Origin: Alphaproteobacteria bacterium
Lineage (GTDB): Bacteria > Pseudomonadota > Alphaproteobacteria > Micropepsales > Micropepsaceae
Reading direction: 5' to 3'
Assembly: GCA_013389115.1 (NCBI GenBank)
Contig: JACADY010000008.1
Coordinates: 1 to 64,000, forward strand
DNA length: 64,000 nt
In this document: in pieces, positions 18,456-26,322 of the stretch
Layout: every line of letters begins with the position of its first letter
Numbering within the stretch: position 1 is the stretch's first letter
The notes under the pieces: generated by a model
Told to the model about the DNA's origin: nothing
Database searches by the model: none
The model's input: only the letters and a program-made list of their open reading frames with translations
Position numbers and translations under genes: made by a program

Positions 18456-20252
18456 TCAGGCGACGGCGCGCGCGGTGCTGCGCTCCTTCAGCGCGCGATT
18501 GAGATGCGCCATCACGTTTCGCCAGTCGCCAAAGGCTTGGGGCTTGAACGCGCGCGTATTCGCATACCAAGGGTAATGGTCAAGACCCATCTCGACCCAG
18601 CCCCTTCCGGCAAGCACGAACCAGGTTTCAGCGCCCGTCGCCGCAGCAAGCGCGCCCGCAGCCGTCGGCGCCGTCACCACAAGATCGCAGGCAACTGACA
18701 GCGCCGCCGCATCATCGAGATTGTTCTTGAGGTCGATGTCATCGAAGGCATGAATGGTGAGCCCATACCGCTCGCGCGCCTCGGCGATGTCTCGCGCGCA
18801 ATCGCCATATTGCAGGTTGACGATCCGAAGTCCTGTGCCGCCGAACGCCTGTGCCCAGGCTTCGAGCGGACTATAGTACTTGGCCCGTTGTGTCGTGATG
18901 AGCATCGATCGCCAGCAAAGTCCGGCGACCGCGCCCTCGCCGGGAAGGGCCGCAAGGCGCTCGCGCCAATGCGCGACGCGCGCAGGATCGGGCTTGAGAT
19001 AGGCGCGCCCGATGCCGAAGCTTTCGACATGGGGACGCAGCCATTGAAGGGGTGAGGCGGCCGGCGTCACGACGTCGGGTTCAAGTTTTCCCGCAGCCCA
19101 TGGCGCCCCGCGCAGCACCTTCGCATTGTGCGAGCGCCCGGCATGGGGACCACAGATCGCAGCCGGAAATGAGCGCGAGAAGAGCGGCACAAGACGCCTC
19201 TCGCAGGCAAGAAGTACGCGTCCTTGGGGTCCCGTACGCTCCAGCATGTCGGGAACGAGGCTGGCGAACATGATTTCATCGCCAAGGCCCTGCTCGCCGA
19301 GGACGAGCAGAGTCTTGCCCGCGATGTCTTCGCCCTGCCAGCGCGGCGCCCGCGCGGCAAAGAGCGTTGCGGTGCGAAAGCGGGGATGATTGCGCACTTC
19401 ATAGAGCTTCCAGCCGCGCTCCAACTGGCCCGTTCCGATGAGGCAGAAGCTGAGCGCGTGCTCGGCCTCGAAGCGGTCATGTTCAACCTCGAGGAACGGC
19501 ATCGCGCGCTCGAAATAGGAGATCGCTTCGTTGAGATGGCCTGTATGGGTGAGCGCATAGCCGACATTGTGATAGGCGCGGCCGAACTTGGGATTGAGCC
19601 GGATCGCTTCCTGATAGAAGGTCTGCGCCTGCTCGAAGTCGCCGCGTTCTCCGATGACGGTGCCCACCGTGTTCCACAGGATCGCGGCCTCTGGCATCTT
19701 GCAGATCGCAGCCTGCAGCAGTTCGATCGCGTCTTCGAAACGGCCTTTGTCGCGCAGCACCGCGGCAAGATTGTTGTAGCCCGAAGGGTTGTCCGGCTTC
19801 ATGTCGATATAGAGCTTGAAGCAGCGCTCGGCGCCATCGAAGAGCTTCAGCTTCCAGGCTGCAAGACCAAGGTTGAGATAAAGATCGCTGTCCTTGGGGT
19901 CGAGCTCGAACGCCTTCTGGTACATGGCGACGGCCTTGCTGAGCGCGCCGAGACGTTCGAGCGTGAGGGCAAGAAGATGATAGGCCTGGCCGCAGGACGG
20001 ATCGGCAGACGAGGCTTCAAGCGCGAGTTTCCCCGCTTTCGCCAAATCCTCGCGCTCGAAGGCCTTGATCGCCTGCCGCAAGAGCACATTGCATTTGCGC
20101 CGCGCATCGCTCAGCGGTTTTTGGAGCGCCTGACGCAAGGCTTCATGGGAATGACGGATGAAATCCTGCGCCGCGCCGACGCCGCCGACTGCCCCGGCGC
20201 CTTCCTCCTCGTTTTCCGAGCCGGCGAGAAATTCCTCCAGGGACTTGGCCAT
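18456..20252 (-). CDS. TPR-repeat glycosyltransferase, candidate flagellin glycosyltransferase (FlmG-like)
   Basis: 598 residues when started at the ATG of MAKSLEEFLAG (the frame is open to 20330). The N-terminal half holds about six tetratricopeptide repeats, for example KAVAMYQKAFELDPKDSDLY and YYQEAIRLNPKFGRAYHNVG-like units. The C-terminal half (LLVLGEQGLGDEIMFA, and near the end VVTAPTAAGALAAATGA) resembles GT-B glycosyltransferases found behind TPR domains. It adjoins flbT, flaF and the flagellins, with pseB/pseC nearby. In Caulobacter, FlmG has this TPR-GT layout and glycosylates flagellins with pseudaminic acid. The match of layout and context is good; the function here is inferred. 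Confidence 0.8.
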   Translation of the reverse strand: MAKSLEEFLAGSENEEEGAGAVGGVGAAQDFIRHSHEALRQALQKPLSDARRKCNVLLRQAIKAFEREDLAKAGKLALEASSADPSCGQAYHLLALTLERLGALSKAVAMYQKAFELDPKDSDLYLNLGLAAWKLKLFDGAERCFKLYIDMKPDNPSGYNNLAAVLRDKGRFEDAIELLQAAICKMPEAAILWNTVGTVIGERGDFEQAQTFYQEAIRLNPKFGRAYHNVGYALTHTGHLNEAISYFERAMPFLEVEHDRFEAEHALSFCLIGTGQLERGWKLYEVRNHPRFRTATLFAARAPRWQGEDIAGKTLLVLGEQGLGDEIMFASLVPDMLERTGPQGRVLLACERRLVPLFSRSFPAAICGPHAGRSHNAKVLRGAPWAAGKLEPDVVTPAASPLQWLRPHVESFGIGRAYLKPDPARVAHWRERLAALPGEGAVAGLCWRSMLITTQRAKYYSPLEAWAQAFGGTGLRIVNLQYGDCARDIAEARERYGLTIHAFDDIDLKNNLDDAAALSVACDLVVTAPTAAGALAAATGAETWFVLAGRGWVEMGLDHYPWYANTRAFKPQAFGDWRNVMAHLNRALKERSTARAVA

Positions 20253-20548
20253 GCGCGCTCCGCTACGGCAACGTGGGGGGCTCCGCCCTTCCGCCAGGCG
20301 TTGCGAAAAGAGAAAGAAAGAGAGCGGCAAGCTTGGGTCTGTCGACCGCGCGCCGCTCTGGCTTTGCGAGCGTGAAACCCAGCACGGCCATGGTTAAGTC
20401 CACATTAAAGGGACGGGCGCGAAGGGATGGGAGCTATTTCTTAACCGAGCGGCGATTACAAATGAACGTAGGGCCCAGGTTGACCTCCATCTTGCATGGA
20501 GCGTTGGGGAAGGGCCTCCATCAGGAACAAATTTGCCGGTTACTGCCG
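20253..20548. other. Intergenic region between the TPR gene and flbT
   Basis: About 296 bases between divergent genes. The first part overlaps an unlikely N-terminal extension of the TPR frame. I find no GG-N10-GC sigma54 element and no perfect CGGCA-N5-TGCCG site, in contrast to the flagellin promoters. No other gene is seen. Confidence 0.4.
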
Positions 20549-20974
20549 ATGCCGCTCAAACTCTCACTCAAGCCGCACGAGAAATTCGTCGTCAACGGGG
20601 TCGTTTTGACGAACGGGGACCGCCGCGCGACCTTGGTGGTGGAGAACAAGGCCTCGATCCTGCGCGAGAAGGATATCCTTCAGCAGACACAGGCCGACAC
20701 GCCCGCCAAACGCATCTACTTCCCCATCATGATGATGTATCTCCAGCCCGACGAGACGGGGCCGTTCTACAATGAATTTGCGGTCCGCATGACCGAATTC
20801 ATGAACGCGATCTCCAACCGTGAGGCGCTGGCGACGTGTGTTGCGATTTCCAAGGACGTCATGTCGGGCAATTTCTACAAGGCCCTCATGAAGTGCCGCA
20901 AATTGTTTGAGTTCGAGCAGGAGCGACTGAACTATGTCCCTCACGGCGTATCAGCGGACGTTGAAAACGGTTGA
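20549..20974 (+). CDS. flbT: Flagellar biosynthesis regulator FlbT
   Basis: A 141-residue post-transcriptional regulator found in alphaproteobacteria; in Caulobacter it binds flagellin mRNA and lowers its translation until hook assembly is complete. The start PLKLSLKPHEKFVVNGVVL is the canonical N-terminus, and ILREKDILQ plus RIYFPIMMMYL are typical. An open frame extends to 20273 but homology begins at 20549. It overlaps flaF by 41 bases and precedes three flagellin genes, its expected targets. Confidence 0.95.
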   Translation: MPLKLSLKPHEKFVVNGVVLTNGDRRATLVVENKASILREKDILQQTQADTPAKRIYFPIMMMYLQPDETGPFYNEFAVRMTEFMNAISNREALATCVAISKDVMSGNFYKALMKCRKLFEFEQERLNYVPHGVSADVENG

Positions 20975-21284
20975 GGCTCCTCGTGATACCGAATACCGAC
21001 TCTTCACGAATATAACCCGCGCCCTGGTCGAAGTCCGCGAACTGCCGCGCACGGACAAGCGCGTGATCGCCGCCATCGGCCGCAATCGACAGCTTTGGAC
21101 GACGCTGGCCTCCGACTGCTCGGATCCGGGCAATCAGCTGCCGCAAGGCTTGCGCGCCCAGATCATTTCGCTCTCGCTCTGGGTCGGGCGATACTCAAGC
21201 AAGGTGATGCGCGAAGGTGCGACGATCGATCCGCTGGTCGACATCAATCGCACGATCATGCAAGGGCTTGAGAAGCGAACCTAA
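20934..21284 (+). CDS. flaF: Flagellar biosynthesis regulator FlaF
   Basis: A 116-residue FlaF protein, which in Caulobacter works opposite to FlbT and is needed for flagellin secretion or translation. The start AYQRTLKTVEAPRDTEYRLF and the WTTLASDCSDPGNQLPQ segment are family hallmarks. It begins inside the end of flbT (41-base overlap), so the two opposing regulators should be made at a linked ratio. It is followed by the first flagellin regulatory region. Confidence 0.95.
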   Translation: MSLTAYQRTLKTVEAPRDTEYRLFTNITRALVEVRELPRTDKRVIAAIGRNRQLWTTLASDCSDPGNQLPQGLRAQIISLSLWVGRYSSKVMREGATIDPLVDINRTIMQGLEKRT

Positions 21285-21291
21285 CAGAGCT

Positions 21292-21357
21292 CGGCAAATC
21301 TCACCCCCGCTCGGCAGGTCTTTCCCGCATATCGTGCGGGGTGGGCAGCAATTGCCG
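21292..21357 (+). promoter_or_regulatory. CGGCA half-sites and palindrome upstream of flagellin 1 (FlbD/ftr-like)
   Basis: CGGCA half-sites stand at 21292 and 21312, 20 bases apart, followed by GGGCA-GCAAT-TGCCG at 21343-21357, a one-mismatch version of CGGCA-N5-TGCCG. The 13-mer GCTCGGCAAATCT around the first site is repeated exactly upstream of flagellin 3. They lie about 70-140 bases before the sigma54 element, a usual enhancer distance. Binding by a FlbD-type activator is inferred. Confidence 0.6.
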
Positions 21358-21428
21358 GATTGCGCCTGGTTGTACGAAATAAAAACGAAATAAATCAATA
21401 GGTTAGAGCAAAGATCCGCGCGCGCTAC

Positions 21429-21443
21429 TGGCATGTCGCTTGA
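21429..21443 (+). promoter_or_regulatory. Sigma54 promoter candidate of flagellin 1
   Basis: TGGCATGTCGCTTGA has the -24 GG and ten-base spacing to the -12 position, but the -12 dinucleotide is GA instead of GC. It lies 78 bases before the ATG. The paralogous promoters of flagellins 2 and 3 have the perfect GC, which supports the assignment and suggests a weaker site. Confidence 0.6.
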
Positions 21444-21521
21444 GTAGTGACGCGTTGCAGGCGGATTTGCCTGCGCGAGCAAGAAAGCTCGCCAACCCCT
21501 CCCAGAATGGAAGGAAAAATC

Positions 21522-22346
21522 ATGGCTACCGTAAACACGAACGTTGGGGCGATGGTCGCGCTTCAGAACCTGAACGCGACTAACAAGGAACTGGAGATCG
21601 TGCAGAACCGCATCAACACGGGCTTGAAGGTTGCGACCGCCAAGGATAACGGCGCGGTCTATGCCATTGCCCAGAACATGCGTTCGGACGTCGCCGGCCT
21701 TAATGCGGTCCAACAGAGCCTTGACCGGGCGATTTCGACTGTTGATGTCGGCATCGCCGCCGCCGAAGGAATTTCCGACCTTCTCATCGAGATGAAGGAA
21801 AAGTCCCTGGCGGCTTCTGACTCGTCGCTCGACACCGCAAGCCGTGACGCCCTCAATGAGGATTTCACGGCCCTGCGCGACCAGATTACGACGATGGTGG
21901 ACAACGCCCTCTTCAACGGCGTCAACATCATCGACGGCTCCGTTACCAGCCTTGCGGCCCTTGCGGACGCGGATGGCACCGCAACGATCACCGTTGGGAG
22001 CGAGAATCTGGGATTGAGCGGCTCGATCATCACGATCGCGACGACTGGGAATATTGGTACCCAGACCGACGCCTCGGCGATGATCTCAACCGTGGAGACC
22101 TCGCTCCAGAACCTCAATGAGGCACTGGCGCGTTTGGGCACGAACTCGAAGAAGCTGGAAATCCACAGCGAGTTCATCACCAAGCTCTCCGACTCGCTCA
22201 CGGCCGGTATCGGCAATCTTGTCGATGCGGACCTTGCGGTCGAAAGCTCGCGGTTGCAGTCGTTGCAGGTCAAGCAGCAGCTTGGCGTTCAGGCATTGTC
22301 GATTGCCAACGCCGCGCCGCAAACGCTGCTGTCGCTGTTCGGTTAA
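21522..22346 (+). CDS. Flagellin 1
   Basis: Filament subunit of 274 residues, a short flagellin with D0/D1 helices and only a small central domain. N-terminal ATVNTNVGAMVALQNLNATN and C-terminal LQSLQVKQQLGVQALSIANA are the assembly helices; the last residues LLSLFG match alphaproteobacterial flagellins. The ATG at 21522 follows GGAAGGAAAAA. It is very similar to flagellin 2 along its whole length. It is probably secreted by the flagellar type III system, translationally controlled by FlbT/FlaF, and glycosylated on Ser/Thr of the central region, of which it has many. A terminator follows. Confidence 0.96.
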   Translation: MATVNTNVGAMVALQNLNATNKELEIVQNRINTGLKVATAKDNGAVYAIAQNMRSDVAGLNAVQQSLDRAISTVDVGIAAAEGISDLLIEMKEKSLAASDSSLDTASRDALNEDFTALRDQITTMVDNALFNGVNIIDGSVTSLAALADADGTATITVGSENLGLSGSIITIATTGNIGTQTDASAMISTVETSLQNLNEALARLGTNSKKLEIHSEFITKLSDSLTAGIGNLVDADLAVESSRLQSLQVKQQLGVQALSIANAAPQTLLSLFG

Positions 22347-22360
22347 GAGGACTAGAACGC

Positions 22361-22397
22361 GCGGAACCGGCCCAGTGTCGGTTCCGCCGTTCCTTTT
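22361..22397 (+). terminator. Terminator after flagellin 1
   Basis: GCGGAACCG (22361-22369) pairs perfectly with CGGTTCCGC (22379-22387) across a nine-base loop and is followed by CGTTCCTTTT. It separates flagellin 1 from the promoter region of flagellin 2. Confidence 0.7.
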
Positions 22398-22432
22398 GGA
22401 TCAAGGATTTAACCATGCGAGCGCCGCAGAAG

Positions 22433-22480
22433 CGGCAAATTCTACCCGGCAATTTCTGCCGCGACCGGCAATTTTTGCCG
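22433..22480 (+). promoter_or_regulatory. Tandem CGGCA-N5-TGCCG palindromes upstream of flagellin 2
   Basis: Two perfect palindromes, CGGCAATTTCTGCCG (22447-22461) and CGGCAATTTTTGCCG (22466-22480), are centred 19 bases apart, so they lie on about the same DNA face. A half-site CGGCA begins at 22433. They end 88 bases before the sigma54 element. The sequence fits the ftr sites bound by FlbD in Caulobacter flagellar promoters, as I recall them; the binding factor is inferred. Confidence 0.72.
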
Positions 22481-22567
22481 ACATATTTTGCCTGGCTCAT
22501 CGGACGCATCCGATGGGCTTCCTTGTGCTGCGCGCACTTAGATTGTTACTGAAATCCTAACCCCTTC

Positions 22568-22582
22568 TGGCATCGACGTTGC
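22568..22582 (+). promoter_or_regulatory. Sigma54 promoter of flagellin 2
   Basis: TGGCATCGACGTTGC shows the -24 GG (22569-22570) and -12 GC (22581-22582) with exactly ten bases between. It lies 72 bases before the ATG of flagellin 2 and downstream of paired palindromes. RpoN-dependent transcription is the standard reading. Confidence 0.8.
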
Positions 22583-22654
22583 GTCTGGCCTCAACGGAGC
22601 AAAACGCTCCGCGAGCAAAACGCTCAAGCGTAAGAACCAGAACGGAGTACCAGA

Positions 22655-23479
22655 ATGGTAACGGTGAACACGAATGTGGGGGCGATGGTCGCCCTTCAGA
22701 ACCTCAACAGGACGAACAAGGAATTGGAAACGACGCAGAACCGGATCAACACCGGTCTTGCGGTTGGTTCGGCGAAAGACAATGGCGCCGTTTTCGCCAT
22801 TGCGCAGAACATGCGTTCCGATGTGGCCGGCCTGAACGCCGTGCAGCAGAGCCTTGATCGTGCAATCTCGACCGTCGATGTCGGCCTTGCGGCCGGCGAA
22901 GCCATTTCCGACCTTCTCATCGAGATGAAGGAAAAGGCGCTGGCGGCGTCGGACAGCTCTCTCGATACGGCAAGCCGCGACGCCCTCAACGAGGACTTCT
23001 CGGCGCTGCGTGATCAGATCACGACGATGGTCAACAATGCGACCTTCAACGGCTCGAACCTGCTCGACGGTACACTGACCAGCATCACGGCCCTCGCCGA
23101 TGCGGACGGCTCATCGACGATCACGGTGTCTGGCGAAGACCTCTCGCTCAGCGGCTCGATCGTCACGATTGCGTCGACAGGGTCAATCGACACCCAGACT
23201 GACGCCTCGGCGATGATCTCGACCGTTGAAACCTCGCTTCAGAACCTCTCTGAAGCCTTGGCGCGCCTCGGCACGAACTCGAAGAAGCTTGAGATCCACT
23301 CTGAGTTCGTAACGAAACTGTCCGACACGCTGAAAGCCGGTATCGGCAATCTTGTCGATGCGGACCTGGCGGTCGAAAGTTCGCGGTTGCAGTCCTTGCA
23401 GGTCAAGCAGCAGCTTGGCATTCAGGCACTGTCAATTGCAAACAGCTCGCCGCAGACGTTGCTCGCTCTGTTCGGGTAA
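22655..23479 (+). CDS. Flagellin 2
   Basis: A second 274-residue flagellin, nearly collinear with flagellin 1 and differing mostly in the central Ser/Thr-rich section (around residues 145-180). Start VTVNTNVGAMVALQNLNRTN and end LLALFG. It follows its own sigma54 promoter. Ribosome-binding site AACGGAGTACCAGA. A stable hairpin (23496-23519) and the FlaG-like gene follow within 85 bases, so some read-through into that gene is likely. Role as for flagellin 1; multi-flagellin filaments are common in alphaproteobacteria. Confidence 0.96.
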   Translation: MVTVNTNVGAMVALQNLNRTNKELETTQNRINTGLAVGSAKDNGAVFAIAQNMRSDVAGLNAVQQSLDRAISTVDVGLAAGEAISDLLIEMKEKALAASDSSLDTASRDALNEDFSALRDQITTMVNNATFNGSNLLDGTLTSITALADADGSSTITVSGEDLSLSGSIVTIASTGSIDTQTDASAMISTVETSLQNLSEALARLGTNSKKLEIHSEFVTKLSDTLKAGIGNLVDADLAVESSRLQSLQVKQQLGIQALSIANSSPQTLLALFG

Positions 23480-23495
23480 CAAGGGTTAGGAGGAA

Positions 23496-23519
23496 GGGCG
23501 GGGCGCCACGGCCTCGCCC
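23496..23519 (+). other. Hairpin between flagellin 2 and the FlaG-like gene
   Basis: GGGCGGGGC (23496-23504) pairs with GCCTCGCCC (23511-23519), nine pairs with one G-U, around a six-base loop. There is no T-run, so it is more likely an mRNA-stabilising or partial-termination structure than a full terminator. Confidence 0.45.
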
Positions 23520-23564
23520 GGATTCCCTCAGCGAGGAGGCGCCACCAGATTCGGCGAATGACTG

Positions 23565-23972
23565 ATGATCACGCCAGTCGCTAGCAACGTGTCTGTAGCA
23601 CTGATCGAGCCCGTCGCCCCTGAGGCGGCAAGGCCCGTCAGCCGATCAATCTCGCCAGCTTCCGTTCAGCAGCCCCGGCCCAACGACGATTCCGGAGCGC
23701 GGCAGCAGGAAGCCGAGGAAAAGCGGGACGAAAAGAACAGCGAAGACCTGTCAACAGCCCTTGGCGAACGGTATCGCCAATTCAAGGACTCCCTTCTGAA
23801 TTTGAATTCCCGCCTCAGCATCGATCAGGATGAGGCGACGGACCGCTATGTCTACCGCTCGATCCATCGCAAGACGGGCGAAGTCCTGAACCAGTGGCCG
23901 GCGGAAGAAATCCTACACATGCTGAAAGCGTTGCGCGAGCAGGAAGCCCACCTCGTCGATAAGACGGTCTAA
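23565..23972 (+). CDS. flaG: FlaG-like flagellar protein
   Basis: 135 residues. The last 50 residues, RLSIDQDEATDRYVYRSIHR then TGEVLNQWPAEEILHML, match the FlaG family, thought to affect filament length or flagellin handling. The first 60 residues are low-complexity, rich in Pro, Ala, Ser, Glu and Arg, and probably disordered. It is placed between flagellins 2 and 3, probably read from the flagellin 2 promoter. The start ATG has only a weak ribosome-binding site (GAGGAGG about 29 bases upstream), so an alternative start cannot be excluded. Confidence 0.8.
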   Translation: MITPVASNVSVALIEPVAPEAARPVSRSISPASVQQPRPNDDSGARQQEAEEKRDEKNSEDLSTALGERYRQFKDSLLNLNSRLSIDQDEATDRYVYRSIHRKTGEVLNQWPAEEILHMLKALREQEAHLVDKTV

Positions 23973-23994
23973 AGCGCGAATAAGTGCCAAGGCT

Positions 23995-24043
23995 CGGCAA
24001 ATCTATCCATTGATCGGCATGTTTTGACCGGCACGACCTGCCG
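23995..24043 (+). promoter_or_regulatory. CGGCA-N5-TGCCG palindromes upstream of flagellin 3
   Basis: One perfect palindrome CGGCACGACCTGCCG (24029-24043), one near-palindrome CGGCATGTTTTGACC (24015-24029) and a half-site at 23995, spaced 20 and 14 bases. They end 76 bases before the sigma54 element. The region shares the 13-mer GCTCGGCAAATCT with the flagellin 1 promoter. Confidence 0.68.
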
Positions 24044-24118
24044 CGCCACGCGCCGCCCTGACCCGAGCGAAAGAGAATTGTCTATAACAATCAGATAGAT
24101 AATGGCCATGCCAAGACT

Positions 24119-24133
24119 TGGCATCGTCATTGC
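24119..24133 (+). promoter_or_regulatory. Sigma54 promoter of flagellin 3
   Basis: TGGCATCGTCATTGC has GG at 24120-24121 and GC at 24132-24133 with ten bases between. It sits 75 bases before the ATG and downstream of CGGCA palindromes, as in the other two flagellin promoters. Confidence 0.8.
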
Positions 24134-24207
24134 CATTCCTGCTTCGAGGGCACAGAACCGAAAACGGGCTCAAGTGCCGCCGTTGATGCCCTAAGGAGTG
24201 GTAGCTC

Positions 24208-25038
24208 ATGACGATTTCGGTCAACACCAACGTTTCGGCGATGATCGCGCTTCAGAACCTGAACGCGACCAACAGTCAGCTCGACGTCACGATGAACCGC
24301 ATTAACACGGGTCTGAAGGTCGCCGGCGCGAAGGACAATGCCGCGGTGTATGCGATCGCCCAGAACATGCGGGCCGACACGAGCGCACTCGCCGCGGTGA
24401 CACAAAGCGTCAACCGCGCCGTATCGATCGTCGATGTGACGCTCGCAGCGGGCGAGACGATTTCCGACCTTCTCGTGCAGATGAAGGAAAAGGTCATCTC
24501 GGCGAACGATCCATCGATCGACACTGCCTCGCGCGACGCCCTCAACGAAGACTTCCAGGCTCTGCTCTCTCAGATTGAGTCGGTGGTTGAGAACGCGGAA
24601 TTCGACGGTGCGAACCTGCTCAACTCCTCGGTGACGAGCATTGCCATCCTCGCCGATGCGGACGCAACCTCGACGATCACGCTGCGCGCAGAGCCCTTCG
24701 CGCTCAGCGGCACGATCATCACAATGGCCTCGACAGCCAATCTCTCGACGATGACAGCTGCCTCAGCGGCGCTCGCGCAGCTGAACACGAGCCTTGTAAA
24801 TGTCAACGCGGCGCTGGCGCGGATTGGCTCGACGGCGAAAAAGCTGGAAACGCATCTGACCTTTGTCGCCAAGCTGGAGGATTCGCTGACCGCCGGTATC
24901 GGCAATCTCGTCGACGCGGACCTCGCGGACGAAAGTGCCAAGCTTCAGGCGCTCCAGGTCAAGCAGCAATTGGGTGCGCAGGCCCTCTCGATCGCGAACA
25001 CGCGTCCCCAGATCGTGCTCTCGCTCTTCCAGCAGTAA
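24208..25038 (+). CDS. Flagellin 3 (divergent paralogue)
   Basis: A 276-residue flagellin clearly more distant from the other two: N-terminus TISVNTNVSAMIALQNLNAT, many substitutions in D1 (VTQSVNRAVSIVDVTLAAGE) and a different C-terminus (RPQIVLSLFQQ). The helix LQALQVKQQLGAQALSIANT is kept, so it should still polymerise. It has its own sigma54 promoter and an AAGGAGTGGTAGCTC ribosome-binding site. A strong terminator follows. It may occupy a different zone of the filament; that is inference. Confidence 0.95.
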   Translation: MTISVNTNVSAMIALQNLNATNSQLDVTMNRINTGLKVAGAKDNAAVYAIAQNMRADTSALAAVTQSVNRAVSIVDVTLAAGETISDLLVQMKEKVISANDPSIDTASRDALNEDFQALLSQIESVVENAEFDGANLLNSSVTSIAILADADATSTITLRAEPFALSGTIITMASTANLSTMTAASAALAQLNTSLVNVNAALARIGSTAKKLETHLTFVAKLEDSLTAGIGNLVDADLADESAKLQALQVKQQLGAQALSIANTRPQIVLSLFQQ

Positions 25039-25066
25039 GAGCCCCCCTCGAATCGGAAATGACAAT

Positions 25067-25091
25067 AGGGCCGCAAAAGCGGCCCTTTTTT
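25067..25091 (+). terminator. Terminator after flagellin 3
   Basis: GGGCCGC (25068-25074) pairs with GCGGCCC (25079-25085) around an AAAA loop, followed by TTTTTT. A textbook rho-independent terminator closing the flagellin island. Confidence 0.9.
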
Positions 25092-25107
25092 GCTACACTA
25101 AGAATGA

Positions 25108-26322
25108 TCAGCCGCGAAGCGCCCGGGCAAGCGCATCGACGACGCGCCTGACATCATCCAGATCCATGCGTGCCGAGAGGGGCAGGGAAAGCGCCTGTTC
25201 GTAGTAGGCATCACCGCCGGGAAGTCGCGTCACACCATAGCGCAGCGCGTAATAGGGCTGGCGGTGCACTGGATAGTAATGCACCTGCGTCCCAATCCCC
25301 TGCGCCGCGAGATGGCGCATCAGGCTTGCGCGCGCAACGCCGGCGGCCGCGAAGTCGATGCGCACTACATAGAGATGCCACGCAGGTGAACACGCCCGCG
25401 TGCGCGTCAGCAGTCTGACATGCGGGCTGATATCGCCGAGCAGCGAATCATATTCCGCAACGAGCGCCCGCCTGATGTCGACAAATCGCGAAAGCTTCTT
25501 GAGCTGAGAGAGACCGAGCGCGCACTGGATATCATTGGCGCGGTAGTTGAAGCCCGGCTCATGCATCTCATAGGACCAGGGATTGGGCGCGCCGCTCGCA
25601 TCGAAGGAATCGGGATTGGCGAAGGCAGAAGCATCCCGCGTCATGCCATGGCTACGATCGCGACGCATCCGGGCTGCGATCTGGGGATCGTTGGTGGTGA
25701 TCGCGCCGCCTTCGCCCATGGCGATGGTCTTGACGGGATGAAAGGAAAAGACCGTGAGGTCGCAATGGCGGTTTGCACCGACGCTTGCCCCATGAGCCTG
25801 AGCGCCGATTGCATGGCACGCATCCTCGATCACTTTGACGCCGTTTCGCTTGGCAAGGCGCGCGATGGCTTCAAGATCCCCCGTTTGCCCGTTGAGGTGC
25901 ACGGGAAGGACAACATCCGCGCGTTGGTCGGGGCATCGCGCAAGCGCTTCGGCGAAATGGGTTGCTTCCATGAGGCCGGTCGCCGGATCGACGTCGGCGA
26001 ACACGATTTCCGCGCCGCACAAGCGCATCGCGTTGGCCGTTGCAAGAAATGTCAGTGTGGGGACGATTGCGGTTGCGCCCGGCTTGATGTCGAGGGCGCG
26101 CCCCGCCAGATGCAGGGCCGCTGTTCCGTTCGCGCACACAACGGCCTCACTGGCGCCTGTCGCGCTGGCGAGCGCCGCTTCGAATTGGCCGACGGCGGGT
26201 CCCGTTGTCAGCGTGAGGGAGCGCAGCACGGCGGTCACCGCAGCGATGTCGTCTTCTTCGATCAACTGGCAGCCATAGGGCAGAAAGTCCGCCCCGCCGC
26301 CCTTTGGTGTCACGCGAAGCAT
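25108..26322 (-). CDS. pseC: UDP-4-amino-4,6-dideoxy-N-acetyl-altrosamine transaminase (PseC type)
   Basis: A 404-residue PLP aminotransferase of the DegT/DnrJ family. Lys198 in FSFHPVKTIAMGEGG is the PLP Schiff-base residue; IEDACHAIGA carries the Asp/His cofactor contacts. EMHEPGFNYRANDIQCALGL is the PseC-type segment. It should act on the 4-keto sugar made by PseB, the second step of pseudaminic acid synthesis in the cytoplasm. It overlaps pseB by 13 bases. The later pathway genes (pseH, pseG, pseI, pseF) are not in this window. The specificity is inferred from its pairing with pseB and its flagellin neighbours. Confidence 0.88.
   Translation of the reverse strand: MLRVTPKGGGADFLPYGCQLIEEDDIAAVTAVLRSLTLTTGPAVGQFEAALASATGASEAVVCANGTAALHLAGRALDIKPGATAIVPTLTFLATANAMRLCGAEIVFADVDPATGLMEATHFAEALARCPDQRADVVLPVHLNGQTGDLEAIARLAKRNGVKVIEDACHAIGAQAHGASVGANRHCDLTVFSFHPVKTIAMGEGGAITTNDPQIAARMRRDRSHGMTRDASAFANPDSFDASGAPNPWSYEMHEPGFNYRANDIQCALGLSQLKKLSRFVDIRRALVAEYDSLLGDISPHVRLLTRTRACSPAWHLYVVRIDFAAAGVARASLMRHLAAQGIGTQVHYYPVHRQPYYALRYGVTRLPGGDAYYEQALSLPLSARMDLDDVRRVVDALARALRG

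Noticed and set aside
19224-20375. 383-codon frame opposite the TPR-glycosyltransferase
   Set aside because: Shadow of the TPR repeats; no ribosome-binding site and no homology features.
20273-20548. N-terminal extension of FlbT back to 20273
   Set aside because: The extension has no homology, crosses a stretch without a ribosome-binding site, and the conserved FlbT start is at 20549.
23565-25038. Insertion or prophage origin for the extra flagellin genes
   Set aside because: No transposase, integrase or flanking direct repeats; promoters and composition match the rest of the island, so tandem duplication within the chromosome is simpler.
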